A stretch of DNA of 64,000 bases, from positions 7,935,001-7,999,000 of the forward strand of contig NC_092582.1 in NCBI RefSeq assembly GCF_037975245.1, written 5' to 3'. The notes under the pieces are model-generated. The model had not been told where the DNA came from. It searched no databases and worked only from the letters and a program-made list of their open reading frames with translations. Source of the DNA: Apostichopus japonicus. Taxonomy: Eukaryota; Echinodermata; Holothuroidea; Aspidochirotida; Stichopodidae. This document shows, in pieces, positions 36,411 to 48,971 of the stretch. Made by a program: the position numbers and the translations under genes. Within the stretch, counting starts at the first letter, position 1. Each line of letters opens with the position of its first letter.

Positions 36411-39400
36411 ATGCAGGGAATTCGGTCAATTAAATGTGTTGTCGTTGGTGACGGGTGAGTAGAAAACAGTACATCGATACGCCCAGGCGCCTGGGTTGAG
36501 TGTGTGAGGACCAATTTTGCGAAATAATAGTATAGGTGTAATGATATGAAGCAGTAGCATGGTGGGCTCATAATTGACGCACTTAAGGATTTGATCAACG
36601 ATATCTATCAAGGAAAAATCCAAATCACTCGACTGTATGTGTTTTTCATATGTGTAGTTCCTCAGAAATGTTATGATCTCAAAATATTTAAGGTTCTGTG
36701 CTTATGCACCGTACAAATGAGCAGAATTTGACCACAAAATGTCTGCCGTGTCAAGTTCTTTCATACCCCTAAATTGACACATTCGTTGTAAAGCTAACTG
36801 TAGTGTAGGCCTTAGTATACATCCATTGACTTTAGATGCTGTTTGCTATGCTCTGAGCCTCTAAGCTCAGACAGGTCAGGGCCCTGAGAGTAGTGTTATC
36901 ATATTGAGGTAATGTTGGTTATATTTAGGAGTGTAAGATTTCCAAATGCCCAAAAAATGTGCAAAACTGGTGGGAGGGTGTTAAAAGCTTAAAAAATACC
37001 ACAATTTGGTCAGCAAATAGCTGAAATTGATTCAAGCTCATGAAATATGTCATTCTGCTTGACTGCAAAAAGTTTAGGTGGCCTGCTGTATCGTTGCTAG
37101 TAATAATTGAAGGTGCGTCAATTACGGGGGTGCGTCAATTATGAAGCCTTTACTATACAGTATAGGCATATTGTCATAATTTGGTCCTCTTTGTGGGAAA
37201 TGATGTCAGGATTGAACCGCTTGTGGTGTCTGTAGTTTCAATAATCAATGTATGGTACTGTATCTTTACGAACTGTACTGTATAGGTTACCTTAAGGTTT
37301 TAAATGAATGCTCTTTGTTTTATGTACAAGTAGTTGTTGTGTTGAATTTCAGACTATTGGTATTAAATCATAATTTCCTATAGACGATTGATTTTTTTCT
37401 TCGATTTCTTAAACATATTACAGAACTGTTGGGAAGACCTGCTTGCTTATTAGCTATACAACAAATTCCTTCCCAGGGGAATATATTCCAACTGTGTAAG
37501 TTGTTTTTCTTCTTCCTTTGCTGTTATAGTCCCCCCCCCCCCACCTTATTATTGTCTTATATTTATTCAATGTTGAATACCTATTGTTCAGTACTGTAGC
37601 TTTTGGACCTAACCACTTGTTTTCCTTAGATAATTTTTGTTCTATTAGCTGGAATCTTAAGCTCTGGATTGTGAATAGGGGACTATCAAAGAAGTTAAAA
37701 ACATGAACTTGGTAGCCAGCTATTATCATCTTATTCTACAGAATTTTAGTAGCCATTGACTGTAAAGGTGTTCCATATACTTTCTGTATTTTGATACTAA
37801 CCTTGTGTATCTTCACAAGGAATAATTAAGGACTTTAGAGACCTAAAAAGTGTTTCACAAACCATGTACATGTTTTGTGAAACACTTTTTAGGTCTCTAA
37901 AGTCTGAAAATAGTGAAACTACAAAACTGAAAAATGTTGCTGAGCACTGTTGTTATTATTATATTATTATCATAAATTATTCTTTAAAACTGTGTTTTCA
38001 ATATCCTTAAAATGTCTTCTGCACATTTCTTACAATTCAATTTAATCAGATTTGAAAATTATTCTGCCAATGTACTGGTGGATGGAACACCAGTGAGTTT
38101 TGGATTATGGGATACAGCGGGTCAGGAAGCTTATGATAGGTTAAGGCCGTTATCCTATCCAGGAGCAGTGAGTATTTAACTTCAACCTAGATACTGGTGG
38201 TACTCAATTAACATTAATTTGCGACATCAGGCAGAAGTCTATCCAGTAAACAGATTGGACGATTGACCAGAACATGACAGTGAATAATTGGATACAAAGA
38301 ACTGCCTTATTTTTTATATTTTTTTTTATTAATTATTTTTTCAAGATAAACAAAGACATATAGGCCTGGCCGATATATAGAGTAATGGATGGGAGAGAAT
38401 AAATAATGGATAAGCATTCAAACTGTACAATAAGTGTAAGTCCTCAGTTCCAGGACAGACTATTAAAATAAAACCTTACATGTTGTGATTAGGTGTTTTC
38501 ATTTGACTAAAAGGTATAAATGGACTTTCAAGAGCTAGTACCAATATGTTTCCTCATTCTGATGAATCTTTTGGCAAAGCAACTCCATCAGTGTGCCAGC
38601 AAAGAGAATAGTTTCAGTCTAACCTCATTCCTATCTCCCCAGGATGTGTTTTTGATCTGTTTTTCACTGATGAGTCCGACTTCCTTTGGAAATGTTCGAG
38701 AAAAATGGTATCCAGAGATACACCACCACTGCCCTAACGTGCCAATCGTCTTAGTAGGAACAAAAGTGGACCTCCGGGATCATTTAAACACAAAAATCAC
38801 TTTGCAGCAAAATAAAGAGTCACCTATCACGTTTGTGCAGGTGAGTTTTTGTCATTAGACAAGTTATATAGCTATAACATTATGATCACCGTACACTGCA
38901 TCTTTGTTATATATATGTATGCAGTGTTGTAGCTACGCCGGTCAGCGCCGGTCGGACTTGGCCAGCACTAACGTTTGCCAACCGGTACTCCAAGTAAAAA
39001 GTTCAAATAATGACCGGCATTGCGTATCTGATTGACCGGTACAAAATTCAGTAAAATTGTGTCACGAAATGACTGTTAAAGAAATCACTCTCACACATAT
39101 ATATGTATGAATATATATATAATCATGTTTAGTACTTATTATTTCATTGATATATTCAAGTGTAAATTTGTGTGTGAAACACTTACTCAATATTTGAGAT
39201 ATATAAGATACACATATGTCAGATTTTTGTCAGCCCTAAATACTGAGTTTTAGTAACTCTTTGTCCTTCATATCCCTATGTGGTAATGCATTTTGACAGA
39301 TCTTTATCTAACACAATTATTGTTGCAACAAACACAAATAATACTTGCAAGGTACATTTTTGCTATACATATATTGATTGATTGATAGTTTTTTTGTTTC

Positions 39401-39567
39401 TTTTTACAAAGGGACTGAAACTGAGTAAAGAGATTGGTGCCGTGAAGTATGCGGAATGTTCGGCTTTGACTCAGCAGGGAATGAAGACGGTATTCGATGA
39501 AGCAATCCGAGCAGTCATCGCTCCCAGGCCCAAGCCCAAGCGGAGAAGACGATGTTTTGTTTTGTGA
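36411..39567 (+). CDS. R3: Rac-like Rho-family GTPase, CAAX CFVL
   Basis: Exons are 36411-36454, 37424-37495, 38050-38167, 38643-38840 and 39412-39567 (588 nt, 195 aa). Motifs are as in R2: GDGTVGKT, YIPTVFENY, WDTAGQE, TKVD, CSAL and RRRRC. The CAAX box is CFVL; a terminal Leu normally directs geranylgeranylation, as in classical Rac (family knowledge). Differences from R2 include Ser for Ala in NSFPGEY, Glu for Asp at the Rac Asp38 position, VDGTPVSF, Met at position 88, and Lys for Asn just before the RRRR run. Intron 1 carries an extra roughly 600-bp TA-flanked element, intron 2 a 31-bp perfect hairpin, and intron 4 lacks about 1.6 kb present in R2 and R4. R5 shares all three traits. Confidence 0.93.
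36557..37155. mobile_element. TA-flanked MITE in R3 intron 1
   Basis: R2 and R4 lack this block. Near-terminal inverted repeats tcataattgacgcac and gtgcgtcaattatga, with a TA duplication, suggest a Tc1/mariner-type MITE. R5 has it at 60109-60707. Confidence 0.6.
37831..37904 (+). ncRNA. Perfect 31-bp hairpin in R3 intron 2 (possible small-RNA precursor)
   Basis: Arms 37831-37861 and 37874-37904 are exact reverse complements, with a 12-nt loop. R2 and R4 have only the right-arm sequence at the same intron position, so the left arm arose as an inverted copy. It could be a miRNA- or hpRNA-like precursor, or only a template-switch scar; no expression evidence is available. Confidence 0.35.
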
Positions 39568-40435
39568 ACTGTTAACTTGCCACTGTTTGTTCTAAGACAC
39601 TATATTAAAATAAGAGTGTGAAGATGCATGCCACCTCAAACTGATATTATGGATGTCTAAGAAAGAAACTGTTACCAAAGCCAAATTATGGCTGGATAAC
39701 AACAAACTCAAAAAATATGCTAGGAACAGGGCCAGGCCAGTCATTATGTAAATGAACATAGCTAGTATGTATTGTAAGGGAGAGGATGAATTTGGCTGGC
39801 ATTTATGACAAGCCATATATAATTTATCAGCCATTTTTATGTCTTGTGAGAAACAAGAGGATACGGAATGGTGAAAAGTGTACTGAGTGTAGTAGGAAAG
39901 CGGGGGGGGGGGGGGGGGAGGGTGGGGATGGTTGGTCTTTGATCATTTTTTGTTATTGCAAAGTTTGATATTATTATTGCTACGTAATGGAAAAGTTAAA
40001 CCATCATTACAGAGGAATGCCTAGGAAATGTTTCCTTTGAAATGTATCTTAACCATGTTTTGTTTTGTTTTGATTTATGTAGCCCAATTTAGGATATCGG
40101 TGACATTATATTTGGAGATGCCAAAAACACAACTTACCACTGCCAGTCAGACTCCTTTATTATGGTCCTGTAACTGACTTTAGAGCAAAACACTTGGAGA
40201 AGCAATCTGTGTTGTCTTAATCTTAACTGTCAACATAGTGTTACGTTTTGATTGTATATAAGTCACAATAGTATACATTGTATAATATGCACAGGTAGGC
40301 GTGACTGCCATTTTGATACTTGATGTAAATATAATTTTTATCAGTGTATGCACAACTGTATCACTTTTTCAGGTTTTTTTACTATTTAATGCATATTAAT
40401 GGGTATACTACCAAAATAAAAAACAAGAGTTTTTA
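39568..40435 (+). other. Probable 3' UTR of R3
   Basis: Conserved post-stop block with AATAAA at 40415-40420; closest to the R5 UTR, sharing for example an extra acaactt motif near 40130. Confidence 0.55.
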
Positions 40436-41022
40436 TACAATGATTGATGGTTTGCCTTTTCTATGTGTCTATTTTCCCCTTCTTCTTCTCTGCAATGATT
40501 GGATTTAATAACCAATTAATTGAACAATGCACTTAAACTAGGCATTTGTCTAGCCCAGCCTTAAACAGATTCCTTCATGAATCAGTCCTATAAATCCCGC
40601 CTTAAAAATAATCAAGATAATCATTTAAAAAGAGCGCCATCACTTTGAAAACTGTCCGCGTGGAAATATATCATTGTGCTTAAACAATACGATTAGTTAT
40701 AAAAAGAACACATATACACATAGGCGTAGGAGCCTAATTTGATTTGGGGGGGGGGGGTGGGGGCTGTAACGACTTGCCCGAAAAATATAACCAGAATTTT
40801 TCGCGCGCCCCGCGCGCATTCCACATGTTAATGTGCATATCATATAGGCATTAATCGGTTATTACATCACATGCCAATAACATAAAATCATTTTCCGTGT
40901 TATTACCCTTCCATATTGGTTAGAATTATCGGGGAAGTTGTTACAACAATAATAATATTAACAATAATATAAGTTTAACCATTAAAAAACACATTGCAAA
41001 TTCTTCTTTCAGTAGGTGCCAG

Positions 41023-41409
41023 TGGCGGAGCTAGGGGTATTGGTCAGGGGGAGAGAACGGTCTGTAGGGGCGCTTTCGACACTATCTAAGCGGAGCGCCA
41101 CCACAGGTTGGCGCGGAGCATACAGAAAATTTTTGAGTAAAGATACTTCCTAGATCGCCGGAAATGACCCTTTCCAGGCCTTGCTAATTTGCAGATAAAC
41201 GAAGAATAAATAGGTGTCATCGCCATTTGTCAGAAAATTGCACCAACAAAATGTGACAAATGTCAATAGGTATTTGAGAGCGCAATAAAAAAGTCAATAA
41301 TCGCGAATAAGTAAAAAGTGGTAAAAAGCTGAAAAGGGCGCCAGCAGTCCGTTTGAGTCCGTCAGGGGGGCATCCGCCCCCCCTCTGACTGTATGGACGC
41401 TCCGCCACT
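41023..41409. mobile_element. MITE of the 34868 family, nested, inverted
   Basis: cagtggcggagctagg at one end, gacgctccgccact at the other; interior matches the reverse complement of 34868-35439. Confidence 0.65.
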
Positions 41410-42421
41410 CAGCATATTGCCCAAATTTTCACCCAAAAAATTGAAAAGCACACTGCAAATTATTATTCTTTCAGTAGGTGCCCGAAAAAATTCTCAGCAT
41501 ATTGCCCGAATTTTCACCCAAAAATTGAAAAATACATTGCAAATTATTATTCTCTCAGTAGATACCCGAAAAATTCTCAGCATATTGCCGAATTTTCACC
41601 AAAAAAAAAATGAAAAACACACTGCAGATTATTCTTCTTCCAGTAGGTGCCCGAAAAAATTCTCAGCATATTGCCCGAATTTTCACCCAAAAAAATGGTT
41701 GGGGGGCTGCAGCCCCCCCGCCCGCGAATTTTTTTTCCCTGAACCTTTCGGGCAGTGTACGTGGAGTTTAGCCAATCAGAGCGACGCTGCGTTGATGACG
41801 TACTACTCAGTAAAGATGGTCAGTCGGGTAAATACGTCGCTTCAATAACATAAGGTGGAAAACGAAAGAGCGCAAGTTCGAGCCCCCGTGTGGATATTTC
41901 CGACACTTTTTCTCATGTTCAAGTAGTTATGTCCAAGTATTATATCATGAATTGAAAATCGATATTATAAGTTATGTCATGGTTTTAGTGCATGGTCATC
42001 TTATATATGAAACTCCGTAGATAGTGTGGCGAAAATATATATAGTTTCTTTTGTTTATTTTCCTTCTAGATCTTATTAGAGGGAAATCGGTCTCAACCCC
42101 AAAATGTGGTACATCCGTTTTAGGAAAGTTTATCCTAATTTAAAGGCAGATGACTGGCTAGAATAAAAGACAAGGGAAACAGATATTCATTCTGGAACAA
42201 TTAAAAAGAGAGGATTTATTGCATAATAAAACAAGGGCAGTACTTGCACTCTTTATTTACCTAATTCGCTCATCAGTTTACAACAGATATTTGGCAGTTT
42301 CCACAATAAACCGTTAATTACTGGACCTCGTCTCTCACAAGGAGGTGCTATAGGACTATACCACTGTGTACAAATATTGCTGTGTAGATGTTTGTAAACT
42401 GTAAGTACGTAACATACTACT

Positions 42422-44542
42422 CAGGTGCGTATCCAGGGGGGGGCGTTGGGAGCGCGCGCCCCCCGGGTAAGAAAAAGAGAAGAGAAAAAAAGAGAAGAAA
42501 AAAGGAAAAAAGAGGGGAAAAAAGAGGAGAAGGAGAGGAAGGAAGGGAAAGAAAAAGAAGAAAGAGAGAAAAAGGAGAAAAAGAGGGAGTAAAAGCAAAA
42601 CGCGAAGACACCGGGAAGAGAAAGAGGAACAGTGACATCATTACAGCGCTGAAGGGTAGCCAGTGACGGATCAATGATTTCGTAAAAGTGTGACTCACCT
42701 TACCCCTTACACCGACAACTCCATTTTTTGACGTTTCCATTTTCCTCTCTCACTAATGATCTTTATATATACTATATATGGTCTATCATAACGCGTGTGT
42801 AGAATTGTGCTATGAAACCAACTGTGGCTGGTCTCGAACTCGACCGTGTCGTCGGGGAACATGACGCATTTTGGGATGGGGGCGACCGCCCGCCCCCCCC
42901 CATTCAGCATTTTTTAAATGATATCGCTAAGTAATTTCAAAATAGAAAGTGCTTAGAGGCAACTTACAAGGCCTGGGAAGTGTCATTTCCAGCGATCTGG
43001 GAGACATTTTCGGCCAAAATTTTCTTGTACGCTTCGCGCCAAACTATGGTGGCGCTACGCTTAGATAATTTGCCTACAGGCTTCGCCCCTCCCTTGGCAA
43101 ATTCCTCGCTACGCGCCTGTTCGAATTTGTAACGCAAACAGCAGATATCACATCATATCAGTGAGCATGAAAATGGCGTTCCAGGATGAAAAGCCTCAAA
43201 TCTGTCCGACTTGCCTGAAAAAATAACCACAAATTTTTGCGCGCGAAGCGCGCGTTCAACGTGTTCATGTCAATATCATATAAGCAAGCATCGGTTATTA
43301 CATCGCATGCCATCATGTACCGTACGGTCCGTTAAACTTGCGCAGTATACCGCGGGATGCTAATGTAAACAACGACATGTCTCATGTAGATGTATAAAAA
43401 GCATGGAGGTCCAATTATGTCAAAACTCTCTTTTACATTAGTAATGGCGTATTAGGGCCTGCACCCCCGCCGCGCAGTGGCGGAGCGTCCATATGGTCAG
43501 GGGGGCGGATGCCCCCCCCCTGACGGACTCAAATGGACTGCTGGCGCCTTTTTCAGCTCTTTACCACTTTTTAATTATTCGTGATTATTGACTTTTTTAT
43601 TGCGCTCTCATCCACTTATTGACATTTGTCACATTTTGTTGGTGTAATTTGGCGATGACACCTTATTCTTCGTTTATCTGCCAATTAGCCAGGCCCGGAA
43701 AGGGTCATTTTCTGCGATCTAGGGAGTATCTTTACTCAAAAATTTTCTGTACGCTACGCGCCAACCAGTGGTGGCGCTCCGCTTAGATAGTGTCGAAAGC
43801 GCCCCTTCAGACCATTCTCGCCACTCCTGACCAATACCCCTAGCTCCGCCACTGCCGCCGCGCCTCCTACGCCTTTGTGTGTAGTGTTCGGTTTCGGAAA
43901 TATCTGCTATTTTTTCATTTCCTTGAACCAAGTTTTATAATAGCCGTTATAACAGGTTTTTATATTTGTACACCAATAAATTAACTGTGTCTGAATTTTC
44001 GAAAATTTCTGACCAACATTCTACATCACACTTCCCTCTACTCGTGCAATTTTGACCGGTCTGTTAGGGGTTGAAGGAAGTTTTTTCTATATTGGTTGTC
44101 CATAGATGAAATTTTGTACAAGATTATGGCTATGTTTTGAAGTGAGTTTATTCACGAGAAATGTGAATTTTCAAATTCTGAACAAATATGGGGCTTAAAA
44201 CCTTGAAAAGTGGGGCTGACGGGTATTGTGGGCCGCGACGTAGAATCACCTACAAAAGCAAAGACCCACAGGAGATGCGATCAGGTCGAACATGATGTGT
44301 GCCGGGTTGACAATCTTCAAAACGGTTATGGATGGAAAAAAAAACTATTAGGAAATACTTGGTTCTCAGGCAAAAAGTGTACATCTGGTTGGTCATTTCA
44401 AGCCCGAGAAGTGCCGTTTCCGGTGATCTGGGGGGTTTCAAAACAAGAAATTTTCTTGTACGCTGCGCGCCAACCGATGGTGGCGCTCCGCTTAGATAGT
44501 AATTCGCGCCCCCCGGGTTTGAAAATCCTGGATACGCGCCTG
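42422..44542. mobile_element. Element with CAGGTGCGTATCCAGG / CCTGGATACGCGCCTG ends
   Basis: Inverted termini enclose a purine-rich tract (42465-42640), a relative of the 1554 MITE (about 42880-43119) and the MITE at 43475-43854. No clean target duplication was found, so the outer borders are less certain. Confidence 0.45.
43475..43854. mobile_element. MITE of the 34868 family with its own 8-bp target duplication
   Basis: CCGCCGCG lies on both sides (43467-43474 and 43855-43862), so this is an independent insertion and supports family mobility. Confidence 0.8.
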
Positions 44543-44956
44543 CTACTGTACCAGTACTAGTACTACAGTACTGAGTACAGTGTCATGTCCATCTGAAGAC
44601 ATTGTAAATTTGTACATCAGACAGCGATCATACATCGCCGTTTTTCAACAAAGAAACCGATGCAAACGTCACGTAAGTTGTGCACAATGATATAGTATAA
44701 TGTTATTAGTGCAAGGCCTATATACCTTAATACTTTCTGCTGTAGTACAACAATTATGTTGACTTATCGAATGTGATTTCCCCACTTCAACATTTGGTAC
44801 GCACGCTGACCATCTTTACTGAGTAGTACGTCATCAACACAGCCTCGCTCTGATTGGCTAAACTCCACGTACACTGCCCGAAAGGTTCAGGAAAAAGAAA
44901 TTCGCCCCCCGCCCACCCCCCCCCCCCCCCCCGCCTCCTACGCCTATGCATATACA

Positions 44957-46161
44957 CAACCTTGCCAACCCGATATCAACAAAACTGAATGATCTGACGT
45001 CCACAGGGCTCGCTAAACCAAAGAATACTTACTGACAAAAATAACATGCAAATACACACACGCACGACCCCCGTCCCAGAAATGGTAATAAATATACACC
45101 TGACCCACCCCGCAAATACAGCTGGTTATACTCAGTTGTAGAGTATACTTATAGGCCTACTTTGATGATTCAGTACACGTAGCCTACACTGTTATAGGCC
45201 AGCAAACAAACTCTAAAGACATGATCGAAGTTATAAGAAATTAGATGTTAACATCAAATTAGAATACCTACTTCTTTGGCGGAATCAACCAGCAATTCTC
45301 AAAAACGTGATCACTTAATTGGTAATCAACTGTAAAAAAATGCTAAATGATGAAAATATGTTTATCGGTAAATACAATGGTTAGCCATAGGCCTACTGTT
45401 TTTCTAGAAACCTCAACTGGGCGCTCCCTTGGGACGCCGAAATAAATCGAAACAATCATCATCATTAAGTTTTCAATCGCTCAGATATTGATAAATATCA
45501 CTGATCAGCTGGGCCATATGCAATTAACGTAAGTTTATTAAGGAAGTTGTAGCCCTATCTGAGTCAGCTATAATCGTAACGTGTCGATATTCATAAGTAG
45601 GCATATTATATTCTTTATATATTCTTTTATATATTATATATATATATGTATTCTATAAATATATCTCTTCATAACAATCTCAAGTTGGCTACGCAGGTAA
45701 AACTTCCAGACGCAGATATGCAAAGAATTGTGGCGGCGAACAGTTAATTCTGCACACGTAAATAAAGTAGATCTCCTTTTTTTTTTTTTTTTTCTTAAAA
45801 AGTATCTCCTTGAGTGGCATATACTTTTTCAAAACAATACGTAAAATGCTCTACGTTGGTTCGTTACTATCGAATTGAACAAGACAGTTTAAATTTGAAC
45901 GCATTTGATTTAACAAGATCCTTCAAAAAAGGTGCAAGCAACAAATGTTAACCGTATTTATCCGCAACGACTCGGCTTTATCTGTACTACTTCAGCTCTT
46001 GCAACATATAGGCACTCGTAACGTTCTTATTATACACTATGGCCGTTTATGGCATATATCACGTGTTTTAGAATGATGAACCAGGGCCAAGAAATCGACC
46101 AAGCAGTTCTTACAGACCGGAGGGTGTTACATTTTCAAAGACTATATAGGCCTACATTTGT
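44957..46161. other. R3-R4 spacer, paralogous to 32657-33830
   Basis: Nearly identical to the other spacers. A poly-T insert near 45778-45805 is flanked by repeated atctcctt. No gene seen. Confidence 0.7.
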
Positions 46162-46390
46162 GGAGTGTTAGCTCAGTGGTTAACGCCGGTGCCTTTCAAT
46201 CATAAGGTCCCCGGTTCGAGTCACTCCCAGATTAATGTATGTCGTCCAGTTACAGAGTTGTTGACAATTAACAATTCATAATCATGGACGTTAAATATGA
46301 ATGTAAGAGACTGACTTCGGTCAGCTTGCGGCATTGATAAGCCGATTAGGCTTCTTCGCGAGTTCCTGCTTGCAGGGTGATCTAATACAC
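46162..46390 (+). mobile_element. tRNA-derived SINE, R3-R4 spacer copy
   Basis: Same position as 33831, but the tail continues into about 290 bp (46374-46660) absent from the other two spacers. The head GGAGTG pairs fully with CACTCC. Confidence 0.7.
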
Positions 46391-46694
46391 ATACATGTAT
46401 CGTTAGATTAATCGTCCATTAGGCCTTCGTAAAATTTCGCTAACTTGGCGAGGATACAGTAACATATGTTGTTCAATTTGACCAATCAGTGTCAAGGACT
46501 GTGTGCGTTCTCTGTCACGTCCGAAACAGGCGTGATTCGAGATTGACAGCTATAGTTGTGATGCTTTTAGTCATCATTTATACGTTTACATAGCACATGC
46601 TAGCTAGAGTATAAACATTACACATTATAGCTTCCATTTGGTCTACGTTAAAGACCAAACACCGAACTGGCTTCTGAATCAGAATGGGTTAATG

Positions 46695-48502
46695 CAGTGG
46701 CGTAGCTACGGGGGGCGTGGGGGCGACAACCCCCATGAAAGCCTGTCGCCCCCAGTCGCCCCCACTTGGATTTTGGGTGTCGAAAAAAAAAATTACATGT
46801 GCAAAAAATATATCATTGGTCTGAATGGTCTCGAATCTCTATGATGACCACTCATGAACGACCCTTCGACCGCGGACCGGCAGTAGGCTATAGTTGCTGA
46901 AAAACCAGATGTGACATAGCGCATAGGCCGAGAAGTCTACAGTATAGTCGCACTGTACTGAAAACGCATGTTAACGACCGTCGAATAATATAATTCCTGC
47001 TCTACAAGACTACAACACACATAATGTTTACTACTGAATCTGTGTGTTCGACTGTTCGGGCAAACTTTGCCTTTGTCACTCTTTTTTTTTAAATATCCAT
47101 AATCCCTAACATACAAATAAATACTAATATACAAACAGCCAATCAGTATCTTGTAATCAGTGCGCATTAACTGATCAAACAAGCTAGTGAGCAATACTAT
47201 ACCCTTATAGAAAGATGGTTTCCAAGTACTTGAATGCCAAAGAAGATGTTAAAAGGTAAAAAATGCTGACACCATACACATGTTTCTCACATCATTGCTC
47301 GCGTCATTGCCTCGATACCCTGTTACATTTTCAATCGGGTTTTCACTTCTGGGACGTACCCTGATGCTCTTAAAACCGCTAAAAAAACAAATATTCAAGA
47401 AAGGAGACAACACTATCGCTGAGAACTACCGGCCAACAGTGGCGGAGCGTCCAAACAGTCAGGGGATCGGATGCCCCCCCCCCCCTGACGGACTCAAATG
47501 GACTGCTGACGCCCTTTTCAGCTTTTTAGCACTTTTTACTTATTCGCGATTATTGACTTTTTTTATTGCACTCTCATCTACCTATCGACAATTGTCACAT
47601 TTTGTTGGTGTAGTTTACTGACAAATTGCTCTAACGTACGGCGGTATTTAATTTATCGGCACTTAATTCTGTTGTGCGAAACACTTTCCAAGAACTGTAC
47701 GGGGTTTACGATCTATTTTTTCGAAAACATGAGCACTCACAAAGATACCACAGGGATTGTGATGAAGCGCATGTACTATCAACACCCATATAAACTTCCG
47801 ACTTGTCACACATATTCATTCTTCGTTTATCTGCAAATTAGCAAGGCCCGGAAAGGGTCATTTCCGGCGATCTAGGGAATATCTTTACTCCAAAAAAATC
47901 TGTACGCTCCGCGCCAACCTGTGGTGGAGCCCCGCTTAGATAGTGTCGAAAGCGCCCCTACAGGCCATTCTCGCCCCCCTGACCAATACCCCTAGCTCCG
48001 CCACTGCCGGCCAATCAGTCTTTCACCCTAATAATATTTCAGACGCAATCTTTGATGTCAGTTTGACATATAGTTCGGTCATTTCAGTATGTTACTTGGC
48101 TGAAAGCCCAGTCAATCTTTCTTTATTTTCCACGCGCAATTTGTCGAAAAATGTCAATGCCGGTGTCAAACTCACAAAAGATATGTCATGACATTTCAAA
48201 GTAACTTACCAGATTTTTGTTTTTTCTATTTTACTTAACTATTTGATGACCATATCAAAACATGGGATCTCAAAATAAAGGATGTTGAGAAAACTTTAGA
48301 GCAGCTTAGAAGGCCTGGGAAGTGTCATTTCCAACGATCTAGGAGGCCTATTTAGCTAAAAAAAAATTGGTACGCTGCGCGCCAACTCATGGTGGCGCTC
48401 CGCTTAGATAGTAACAAGAAAATGGTCACGCGCCCGCCCCAGGAAATGTTCAAGCCCCACCCCCCAGCGCCCCCAACTGAAAAAATCCTGGCTACGACAC
48501 TG
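46695..48502. mobile_element. hAT-like element, paralogue of 34077-35935
   Basis: Same ends and same GGTTAATG flanks (46687-46694 and from 48503), with nested MITE 47437-48006. Confidence 0.8.
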
Positions 48503-48779
48503 GGTTAATGTCTGATGGCAAAGCAATCCTATCTTTTAAGGTGCGGGGGAAGAAGGAATATTTATATAAATTCTTTCTAGCGTAGGGAACTAACTCGTGA
48601 ACGAAATAACTTCACATGGGCTACAGTAACAAAGATCCCTTCATCGAATAACTGACTAACTAATTTGATCTCCACCACGCACAAGGACATGTTTTTGTAT
48701 ACCAATACATTGTTCTAGTGTTTGCTCTGATTTGGAAACTCAAAGCGGTAGTGCCATATGTTCCGCAAAGTTTTTCGTT

Positions 48780-48787
48780 TATATAGG
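48780..48787 (+). promoter_or_regulatory. TATA-like box upstream of R4
   Basis: TATATAGG 192 bp upstream of the R4 ATG, in the proximal flank conserved in R2-R5. Confidence 0.4.
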
Positions 48788-48971
48788 ACTTGCGAGTGGT
48801 ACATATTACACCATATCTATTTATGGTCGATTGCGTACTGTATATACTATAGCCTTTCTATAGTGTCGCAAGCTGCAACATATATATAAGTAGAGATGGC
48901 CTCCCTTTGGCAAGGACACAGTTGTTTGATTTCCTTCAAATACAGACGGAATAAGGAGAAAGAAAATGAAC

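Larger units (their letters stand above)
40719..44948. mobile_element. 4.2-kb composite hAT-like insertion between R3 and R4
   Basis: Begins cataggcgtaggag and ends ctcctacgcctatg; CATATACA flanks both sides (40711-40718 and 44949-44956), and the R2-R3 spacer has the uninterrupted site near 32650. Inside are ttctcagcatattgcccgaa-type tandem units (41404-41700), several nested MITEs and a GA-rich tract. No transposase was found. Confidence 0.85.

Noticed and set aside
42389-42740. Lys/Glu/Arg-rich and Phe/Leu-rich open frames
   Set aside because: They translate a purine-rich low-complexity tract inside a transposon-like element.
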